A model generated the notes under the pieces. The model saw nothing but the letters and a program-made list of their open reading frames with translations. It was not told the origin of the DNA and made no database searches. Positions 1 through 5,531 of a DNA stretch of 17,600 bases are shown one piece after another (position 1 is the stretch's first letter; each line of letters opens with the position of its first letter). This DNA comes from an uncultured Streptococcus sp. (GTDB lineage Bacteria > Bacillota > Bacilli > Lactobacillales > Streptococcaceae), in contig CABREZ010000017.1 in NCBI GenBank assembly GCA_902470035.1, positions 1 to 17,600 of the forward strand. The letters are read 5' to 3'. Both the position numbers and the translations under genes were made by a program.

Positions 1-260
1 GTACGGACGTCAGCGAACTTCTACGAAGTTCCATGACTTAGTTTTGAATCCCTTCGCTCTTTAATTTCCAGGCTCAGGCTAAAACAGTTCCCCGAACTGT
101 TTTACTTTCAAAACTCCCGAATGCTTGAAACGACAATGTTTCAAGCATTTTTCTCACGGCGGAAAGTTTCAGAGTTGATTTAATTATTCAAAGTAACATA
201 AGAATTTTTTGAAAAATTATTCAGCTATCTAAGTAAAAAGTAGTTTGTCTACATTCAAAA
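1..260 (+). repeat. Structured intergenic repeat, copy A (left end cut by window)
   Basis: This gene-free stretch downstream of greA is homologous, in inverted orientation, to 8745-8953. Bases 1-47 match the other copy at 42 of 47 positions. CTCACGGCGGAAAGTTT (153-169) and TAGTTTGTCTACATTCAAAA (241-260) are identical in both, with 71 bp between them in each copy. Visible hairpins are GAACTTC/GAAGTTC (15-21/25-31), GTTTTGAA/TTCAAAAC (41-48/107-114), AAAACAGTTC/GAACTGTTTT (81-90/94-103) and an 11-bp stem 121-131/138-148 followed by TTTTT. Copy A carries about 58 bp (49-106) that are absent from copy B. The element probably starts left of the window. No transposase is present, so it resembles a non-autonomous repeat. 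I do not know a formal name for it. Confidence 0.8.
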
Positions 261-290
261 AAAAATGAGAGTGACTCACTCTCATTTTTT
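257..290 (-). terminator. Intrinsic terminator of greA
   Basis: On the minus strand a 13-bp stem (290-278 with 272-260, loop 273-277) is followed by a run of nine T (265-257). It overlaps the last two bases of the greA stop codon. The stem core is TGAGAGT/ACTCTCA flanked by A/T pairs, so it could also stop transcripts arriving from the left. It abuts the inner end of repeat copy A. Confidence 0.9.
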
Positions 291-771
291 ATTCGGTTTT
301 TTCAACGTTTAAGATTTTCACTTGGTAGCTTCCTGCTGGAGTTTCAATCGTCACTGTGTCCCCTGTTTTCTTACCAATTAAGGCATGACCGATTGGACTT
401 TCATTTGAGATCTTACCAGCAAAAGCATCCGCTCCAGCTGAACCAACAATGATGTAGACATCTTCTTCGTCTTCGCCAATTTCTTGCACGGTGACTGTTT
501 TTCCGATTGCTACTTCATCAACAGCGACAGCATCGCTATCTACAATTTCAGCATAGCGAATCTTTGTTTCTAGGCTGGAGATTTGTCCTTCAACAAAAGC
601 CTGTTCGTCCTTAGCTGCTTCGTATTCACTGTTTTCTGAAAGGTCTCCGTATGAACGAGCAATTTTAATCCGCTCTACAACTTCTGGACGACGGACTAAT
701 TTCAATTCTTCTAATTCAAGTTCTAACTTTTGCTTTTCAGCAAGGGTCATTGGATAGGTTTTTTCTGCCAT
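289..771 (-). CDS. greA: Transcription elongation factor GreA
   Basis: GreA enters the secondary channel of RNA polymerase and stimulates cleavage of backtracked RNA, rescuing stalled complexes. The 160-residue length is typical of the family. Residues 1-75 form the antiparallel coiled coil; the acidic tip carries YGDLSENSEY (41-50), with D43 and E46 at the positions of the catalytic acidic pair. The C-terminal FKBP-like domain includes SPIGHALIGKKTGD. The ATG at 769-771 has only a weak purine-rich ribosome binding site (AAAGAGAAAG). A short frame with a much better site (737-820) overlaps the greA start, and a terminator-like hairpin (806-829) separates mltG from greA. No good promoter is visible in the 61-bp gap, so greA is probably read from the mltG transcript. 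Identification is secure; the regulation is inference. Confidence 0.98.
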   Translation of the reverse strand: MAEKTYPMTLAEKQKLELELEELKLVRRPEVVERIKIARSYGDLSENSEYEAAKDEQAFVEGQISSLETKIRYAEIVDSDAVAVDEVAIGKTVTVQEIGEDEEDVYIIVGSAGADAFAGKISNESPIGHALIGKKTGDTVTIETPAGSYQVKILNVEKTE

Positions 772-820
772 AATTCTTTCTCTTTTCTATTATTTTTTTC
801 GAACTAAAAAGGTGTGGCAT
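737..820 (-). CDS. Candidate 27-residue leader peptide ahead of greA
   Basis: An ATG at 818-820 sits 7 nt downstream of AAGGAGG (828-834), which overlaps the mltG stop codon at 833-835. The frame runs 27 codons, beginning MPHLFSSKK and rich in lysine and arginine, and ends at TGA (737-739) inside greA after overlapping its start in another frame. Its start codon lies in the loop of the terminator-like hairpin 806-829, so translation should open that hairpin. It could be a leader peptide, a translational coupler from mltG to greA, or a chance frame. The only support is the ribosome binding site and the spacing. Confidence 0.35.
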   Translation of the reverse strand: MPHLFSSKKIIEKRKNYGRKNLSNDPC

Positions 821-829
821 GCCACATCC
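806..829 (-). terminator. Hairpin with T-run between mltG and greA (terminator or attenuator)
   Basis: On the minus strand GG-A-TGTGG, loop CATG, then CCACA-CC form a 7-bp stem with one bulged A, followed by TTTTT (810-806). The core TGTGGCATGCCACA (813-826) is a perfect palindrome. It starts 3 nt after the mltG stop codon. The stem is short, so readthrough into greA is likely. The hairpin includes the start codon of the small frame at 737-820. Confidence 0.6.
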
Positions 830-832
830 TCC

Positions 833-2410
833 TTAGTTTGAGCTGCTTTCTGTTAATTTGCTATTCACGTGTTCTTCCACGTTTTTAGTGTGTTCCTCAT
901 AAGTTTTCGCAAAATAGACTTCCCCTGTCTCTACATTTGCGACAAAGTAGAGGTAGTCTGTCTTGCTTGGGTTAACGGCTGCTTCAATTGCAGATAGTCC
1001 AGGACTATCTACTGGACCAGGCATCAAACCAGTATTCTTGTAGATATTATAAGGTGATTCAATATTGGTATCAATTGTTGCGTCTTCTTTAAGAGTCGTC
1101 TTCTTGCCTAACTGGCCTTGTGCGTACAAGATGGCAATATTACTTTGAAGAGGCATGTCTTGATTCAAACGGTTATAAAAGACGCTTGCAATATCCTTAC
1201 GGTCTTTATCTGTAGCACCTTCTTTTTCAATCAAAGAAGCCAGCGTCAATGCCTCATTGACATCAATATTTTTAGCTTCCATAGTGTCATAGTAGGATGA
1301 AAGATTTTGGTCCATTGCAGCTAACATTTGGTCCACAAGATCTTCCATTTTACTATCTTTTCCATAGCCGTAAGTAGCAGGGAAGAGATAGCCTTCTAGG
1401 CGATAGCGTACGCCACTTTCTTTAGAAGGCAAGGTTGCTAGTAACTTAGGATATTTGGCTACCATCTTTTCAATAAAAGCATCATCTTGGATGACTTTTA
1501 AGAATTCTTCTTGCGTATATGGAGTCTTGGCACCAGATTTGGAACTCGCATCCACAGAAACCACTTCCGCGATTTGATCAATCGTGTAGCCCTCAGGAAT
1601 GGTAATTTTTCCTAAGACTGGCGGTTCCGGAGTTTTAGTCCCTTGCTCTTGCAATTTTTGAATAATGGTATCTAGATCCATACTCTTTTGAAGATTGAAA
1701 TAACCGGATTGGAAGTTCCCATAATTCTTGAACTTGGTGTAATAGTTGAAGAACTGACCATTCTTAATCAAGCCTTTTTTCTCCAAAATAGTCCCAATTT
1801 CACGATTGCTAGAACCAGCAGGAATTTCAACGGTTACAAACTCTGTAGCCTTGGCATCCATGGCATTTAAGTTCGATTGAACATAGGTCACTGCAAAAAT
1901 TCCAGTTGCAACCATTAAGACGAAAAGAATTCCTAGAACTGTCAAGACAATCCGCTTCGCAATGGTATTCTGTTTTTTCTTTTTCTGAACGCGTTGATCC
2001 CGATCCTTGCGCGAAATACTAGATACCGGTTTTTCTTTTCTCGAAATAGCTGCAGGCTGACTTGAACTTTCTGGTTCACGAGTTGGCTCTTCGATTGGTA
2101 GAGGTGTTTCTTCTTGGTTCTCTTCGGCTACTTCCTGAATTGCAGAGACCTCTGTAACCTCTGGCACTTCTACTCTTTCTACTTCCTCTGGAATCTCTAC
2201 TTTTTCCTGAACCTCAGGCTCTTCTGATACAAGCTCAGAAAGCGTTCCTTCCGTCTCGTCTTCTTTTTTTTCAGGAATAGAGATTTCTTGAACAGGTAAG
2301 TCATATTCTTTTTCAACCTGTAAAATCTGCTTATTGGCTTCTTCAAGATCACGGAGAATTCGCTCTTTAAAGCTTAATAATTTTTCATTCTCTTGTTGGT
2401 TATCAGTCAA
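833..2410 (-). CDS. mltG: Endolytic murein transglycosylase MltG
   Basis: MltG is a membrane-anchored lytic transglycosylase (YceG family) that cuts nascent glycan strands next to the elongation machinery; in S. pneumoniae it is tied to peripheral growth. The protein has an acidic, proline-rich cytoplasmic segment, one transmembrane helix (about 157-185 counted from the upstream ATG) and an extracellular LysM-like plus catalytic region with ASLIEKEG, whose first Glu (402 from the ATG, 395 from the TTG) is the expected catalytic acid. I place the start at TTG 2408-2410, eight nt after AGGGGGG, because the product then aligns from its first residues with my recollection of pneumococcal MltG (LSFKE-ILRDLE). 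The ATG at 2429-2431 (532 residues) lies almost at the predicted transcription start. The variable N-terminal region is normal for streptococci. Confidence 0.93.
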   Translation of the reverse strand: MTDNQQENEKLLSFKERILRDLEEANKQILQVEKEYDLPVQEISIPEKKEDETEGTLSELVSEEPEVQEKVEIPEEVERVEVPEVTEVSAIQEVAEENQEETPLPIEEPTREPESSSQPAAISRKEKPVSSISRKDRDQRVQKKKKQNTIAKRIVLTVLGILFVLMVATGIFAVTYVQSNLNAMDAKATEFVTVEIPAGSSNREIGTILEKKGLIKNGQFFNYYTKFKNYGNFQSGYFNLQKSMDLDTIIQKLQEQGTKTPEPPVLGKITIPEGYTIDQIAEVVSVDASSKSGAKTPYTQEEFLKVIQDDAFIEKMVAKYPKLLATLPSKESGVRYRLEGYLFPATYGYGKDSKMEDLVDQMLAAMDQNLSSYYDTMEAKNIDVNEALTLASLIEKEGATDKDRKDIASVFYNRLNQDMPLQSNIAILYAQGQLGKKTTLKEDATIDTNIESPYNIYKNTGLMPGPVDSPGLSAIEAAVNPSKTDYLYFVANVETGEVYFAKTYEEHTKNVEEHVNSKLTESSSN

Positions 2411-2441
2411 ATACTTGACCCCCCTTGTCATAATCCTTAAT

Positions 2442-2470
2442 ATTATATCTTAAAAGGGATAGAAAAGCAA
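2442..2470 (-). promoter_or_regulatory. Promoter for mltG(-greA)
   Basis: Minus-strand -35 TTGCTT (2465-2470), 17-bp spacer, -10 TATAAT (2442-2447). Transcription should start near 2435, only a few bases from the upstream ATG, which favours the downstream TTG start. It gives mltG and greA a promoter separate from the murC operon. Confidence 0.75.
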
Positions 2471-2502
2471 TAGGAACGAGGCTTGAGGGACTCAAATCCT
2501 AT
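2470..2502 (-). terminator. Weak two-part hairpin after the second GNAT gene
   Basis: ATAGGA (2470-2475) pairs with TCCTAT (2497-2502), and TTGAG (2483-2487) with CTCAA (2491-2495), 3 bp after the acetyltransferase stop codon. The downstream minus strand is only moderately T-rich and overlaps the mltG -35 box, so termination is probably partial. Confidence 0.4.
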
Positions 2503-2505
2503 TGA

Positions 2506-3006
2506 TCACTTACTTGATGGGACTTCCCATACTAAATCGTACCATACTTCCCCAGCATAGTTAGAGGCCGAGCGACCTTCGTTTACAAAGCCGTTCCTTT
2601 CATAATACTCAATCAAGTAATCATGACAGGTCAAGCTAACCCCTTTGCGTCCTTCCTCTAAAGCAAGATTCTTCATGGCCTCAAGCAGGGCTTTCCCAAC
2701 CCCTGAGCCTTGGGCAGACTGAGAAATCGAAAGACTCGTAAGGGTAATAAAACCACCTGGTAGATGGGACTCATCTTTTACTTCTGTTGTAAAAGAGCGG
2801 TCCTCAACATATCTAGTTTGTGTTACTGGGCCTTCTAGATAGCCTAGAAGTTGGCCATCCTTTTCAGCGACTAAAAAGCTATTATGAAACGTTTCGATAT
2901 GTTTTGCAAGCACTGTCTCATCTATTGCCTCTTCTGGACTAAAATTTTCCAGTTCAATGGCAACAATAGCTTCTAAATCATCAATAGTTGCACGACCAAT
3001 GTTCAT
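2506..3006 (-). CDS. GNAT-family N-acetyltransferase
   Basis: A 166-residue single-domain GCN5-related acetyltransferase. The acetyl-CoA loop is visible as SISQSAQGSGVGKALL (about residues 94-109), matching the Q/RxxGxG/A motif A, followed by the C-terminal YYERNGF strand typical of the fold. The product starts MNIGRATIDDLEAI, the usual first strand and helix. An AAGGAAG ribosome binding site precedes the ATG by about 6 nt. It lies 12 bp after another GNAT gene and is last in the hypothetical-murC-GNAT-GNAT operon. The substrate cannot be read from sequence; small-molecule or protein N-acetylation are both possible. A link to cell-wall metabolism is suggested only by position. Confidence 0.9.
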   Translation of the reverse strand: MNIGRATIDDLEAIVAIELENFSPEEAIDETVLAKHIETFHNSFLVAEKDGQLLGYLEGPVTQTRYVEDRSFTTEVKDESHLPGGFITLTSLSISQSAQGSGVGKALLEAMKNLALEEGRKGVSLTCHDYLIEYYERNGFVNEGRSASNYAGEVWYDLVWEVPSSK

Positions 3007-3018
3007 TTTTCTTCCTTT

Positions 3019-3447
3019 CTATAGGGATAAGTACCACATTAGGTGATAGCCCTCAACTCCTTCTTCCTTATCCCCTATCTCTAGTTGGAAATCATTCATT
3101 TCAAAATACGGAATAAACTCTTCCTGGCAGGTCACATGAATCCCTAACAAGGATTCTTGAGCTACAAGAGACTTGAGTGTGGCGAGTAGCAAGGTACCAA
3201 ACCCTTGTTTTCTAAAGTCTGGAAGAATTTCCAACCACAATAATTTTAAAGAGGATTTTTCGAACTGCTCCTCCATCTGAATTAGGCAACTTCCAATCAC
3301 TTGCTCTTCAAATTCCAAGACCAGGGTCCTGAATCCATTCAGTTCTTGCTGCTTGTCTCTTTGAAAAGAAAAATTTTGGGACGTGATCTGTTCGATCTCA
3401 TCCCAATCATTTTCTTTAGCAAACCGAATTCTAACGCTTGGTTGCAT
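3019..3447 (-). CDS. GNAT-family N-acetyltransferase
   Basis: A 142-residue GCN5-related acetyltransferase. Strand 4 and the acetyl-CoA loop are seen in LKLLWLEILPDFRKQGFGTLLL, with R-K-Q-G-F-G as motif A, and a C-terminal IPYFEMNDF segment corresponds to the YYxxxGF region. The ATG follows AAGGAG at a good distance and lies 9 bp after the murC stop, so it is translated from the same message. It is only distantly similar to the next gene, so the pair is not a recent duplication. The acyl acceptor is unknown. It is on the short side for the family but the core fold is intact. Confidence 0.88.
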   Translation of the reverse strand: MQPSVRIRFAKENDWDEIEQITSQNFSFQRDKQQELNGFRTLVLEFEEQVIGSCLIQMEEQFEKSSLKLLWLEILPDFRKQGFGTLLLATLKSLVAQESLLGIHVTCQEEFIPYFEMNDFQLEIGDKEEGVEGYHLMWYLSL

Positions 3448-3456
3448 GGTATCTCC

Positions 3457-4791
3457 TTATTGAACGTTATTGGTCAAGTTCCCAAGTAAACGTTCAAAAG
3501 AATATTCATAGGTCTGGATATCTCCCGCTCCCATGAAGACATAGACGGCATTGTCATGATCTAAAAGTGGAGAAACATTTTCAGCTGTAATCACACCTGA
3601 TTTCTTAATAATTTTCGCTTCTAGATCTTCCACTTTGACATCGCCATGGTCCACTTCACGAGCTGATCCATAAATCTGAGCCAAGTACACCGCATCTGCC
3701 TGGTTCAAAGCATCCGCAAACTCATCCAATAGGGCAATCGTCCGAGTAAAGGTATGAGGTTGGAAAACTGCTACGATTTCCTTACTTGGGTATTTTTGAC
3801 GGGCTGCATCCAAAGTGGCAATAATTTCAGTTGGATGGTGGGCAAAGTCATCAATGATGACGGTATCGTTGACAATCTTTTCTGTAAAGCGACGCTTCAC
3901 CCCGCCAAATGTTTTTAAGTGTTCCCGAACCAAATCAAGATCGAAGCCAGCGATATAAAGCAAACCAACGACCGCTGTAGCATTCATGATATTGTGACGT
4001 CCAAAGGATGGGATTTGGAATTGTCCCAAATCTTCTCCACGGAAATGAACAGTAAAGGTTGATCCCGTAGTAGAACGCAAGAGGTCACTTGCTACAAAAT
4101 CATTGCCCTCTTCTTCAAATCCATAGTAATAGATTGGAGCATTAGCTGTTATCCGACGAAGCTCAGGATCTTCACCATAGATAAACAGTGCTTTGGAGAT
4201 TTGTTTGGCATAATCATTGAAGGCATTGAAGACATCTTCTAGGCCAGTAAAGTAGTCAGGATGGTCAAAGTCAATATTGGTGATAATCGAATACTCTGGG
4301 TGGTAAGGCATAAAGTGACGTTCGTACTCATCTGATTCAAAGACAAAGTACTTAGCCCCTTTCGAACCCCGCCCAGTTCCATCACCAATCAAATAGCTGG
4401 TATCTGTGATATTAGACAGAACATGAGACAAAATTCCTGTAGTAGAAGTTTTCCCGTGAGCTCCTGCCACTCCCATGCTGACAAAATCACGCATAAATTC
4501 ACCCAAGAATTCATGGTAGCGTTGATAGGTATAGCCTTGTGCATCTGCATAAGCAATCTCCACATTATTCTCAGGTTTAAAGGCATTCCCAGCGATCAAG
4601 ATTTGATCGCCCGTAAGATTTTCTTCGCTAAATGATAGGATGGTGATCCCTGCTTGCTCCAGACCTCTTTGGGTAAAATAGTATTTCTCTACATCAGATC
4701 CTTGTACAGTGTGTCCCATCTGATGGAGCATGAGAGCCAAGGCACTCATACCAGCTCCTTTTATTCCGATAAAATGAAATGTTTTTGACAT
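3457..4791 (-). CDS. murC: UDP-N-acetylmuramate--L-alanine ligase MurC
   Basis: MurC adds L-alanine to UDP-N-acetylmuramic acid using ATP, the first peptide step of peptidoglycan synthesis in the cytoplasm. The 444-residue length is normal. The N-terminal nucleotide-fold loop GIKGAGMS lies at 9-16, the ATP-binding loop GAHGKTSTT at 110-118, the Mur ligase signature FESDEYERHF at 151-160 and NIDFDHPDYF at 172-181; DFAHHPTE follows in the C-terminal domain. The ATG has an excellent AGGAGGAG site overlapping the end of the upstream gene (11-bp gap), so it is probably co-expressed with the hypothetical protein from the promoter at 5503-5530. Two acetyltransferase genes follow at 9 and 12 bp. Identification is secure. 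Confidence 0.98.
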   Translation of the reverse strand: MSKTFHFIGIKGAGMSALALMLHQMGHTVQGSDVEKYYFTQRGLEQAGITILSFSEENLTGDQILIAGNAFKPENNVEIAYADAQGYTYQRYHEFLGEFMRDFVSMGVAGAHGKTSTTGILSHVLSNITDTSYLIGDGTGRGSKGAKYFVFESDEYERHFMPYHPEYSIITNIDFDHPDYFTGLEDVFNAFNDYAKQISKALFIYGEDPELRRITANAPIYYYGFEEEGNDFVASDLLRSTTGSTFTVHFRGEDLGQFQIPSFGRHNIMNATAVVGLLYIAGFDLDLVREHLKTFGGVKRRFTEKIVNDTVIIDDFAHHPTEIIATLDAARQKYPSKEIVAVFQPHTFTRTIALLDEFADALNQADAVYLAQIYGSAREVDHGDVKVEDLEAKIIKKSGVITAENVSPLLDHDNAVYVFMGAGDIQTYEYSFERLLGNLTNNVQ

Positions 4792-4802
4792 AGTTTCTCC
4801 TC

Positions 4803-5474
4803 CTACTGGTCCAGATTGGTCACATTGAGTTCTTGTTTAATGGGTCTTTGTTGACTATTTTGTTGATGTTTATTATAGATTTGACTCTTCTTCAAGAAAT
4901 CATAATTATTTTTCTTTGGTTTTTCTTCTTGAGGGGACTCCTGAACTGGACGTTCTTCCGCAATTTCTAAAAGAATCAATTGGTCTTGTTTCAGTCGTTC
5001 GCCATATTGGATTAATTCACCAGGATTCTCCTTTTGAAAAGGTGCTGTTGGCTTCACTTTTGGCATGAAAGAAGGGGTAAATTTTTTACGATTGGGCTTA
5101 GACGCAATATCCGCTGTCAAATACGGAGCCGTCCGCTTCTTTTTCAAATCAGCACGCGCTGCTTCACGAGCTTCTTCTGCGTAGCGATTCGCCGGGCTCT
5201 TTTTATCAACAGGCTCCTTGAAATCAGGAGTCATTGGTTGCCTTCTTGACTTAGGTACTTCAAATGGTTTTTGAGGGGAATTTTGTAGATTTTTTTGATA
5301 AGGTTGCTCTGCTACTGTTCCGGTAGCAATTGGCTCCCATTCTAAATAGTTTTTATCTGTATACTCCCCAAGAATATTACTAATGAAGTCCCCATCATCA
5401 TATAAATTCATATGGGGCATTTGAGTTAGCATCAATTCATCATCTGCTACTTGAGGGAAATGCTTATCCGTCAT
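4803..5474 (-). CDS. Uncharacterised hydrophilic protein upstream of murC
   Basis: I do not recognise a family. The 223-residue product has no signal peptide, transmembrane segment or catalytic motif. An acidic N-terminal part (DDELMLTQMPHMNLYDDGD, then an EW motif) is followed by a low-complexity region rich in Lys, Pro, Arg and Gln, including a charged helix (YAEEAREAARADLKKKR) and a KPKKNNYDFLKKSQ segment near the end. This looks largely disordered and may bind nucleic acid or a protein partner. I chose ATG 5472-5474, which is well placed after AAGGAAG; a GTG at 5493-5495 would add seven residues but overlaps that site. It is first in an operon with murC and two GNAT genes. As I recall, a gene in this place is conserved in other streptococci, which suggests a real role, possibly in cell-wall work. 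Confidence 0.75.
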   Translation of the reverse strand: MTDKHFPQVADDELMLTQMPHMNLYDDGDFISNILGEYTDKNYLEWEPIATGTVAEQPYQKNLQNSPQKPFEVPKSRRQPMTPDFKEPVDKKSPANRYAEEAREAARADLKKKRTAPYLTADIASKPNRKKFTPSFMPKVKPTAPFQKENPGELIQYGERLKQDQLILLEIAEERPVQESPQEEKPKKNNYDFLKKSQIYNKHQQNSQQRPIKQELNVTNLDQ

Positions 5475-5502
5475 CCTATTTCTTCCTTTCGACACTTCAT
5501 TA

Positions 5503-5530
5503 ATTATAAACTATTCATTTTATTTTTCAA
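5503..5530 (-). promoter_or_regulatory. Promoter of the hypothetical-murC-GNAT-GNAT operon
   Basis: Minus-strand -35 TTGAAA (5525-5530), 16-bp spacer, -10 TATAAT (5503-5508), starting 1 bp after the SNF2 gene stop codon. No terminator is visible between the SNF2 gene and this promoter, so readthrough from upstream is also likely. Confidence 0.8.
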
Positions 5531-5531
5531 G

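Noticed and set aside
1..260. Pneumococcal BOX element
   Set aside because: The GTTTTGAG-type stems recall BOX modules, but the flanking conserved blocks do not match boxA or boxC as I remember them, so I kept it unnamed.
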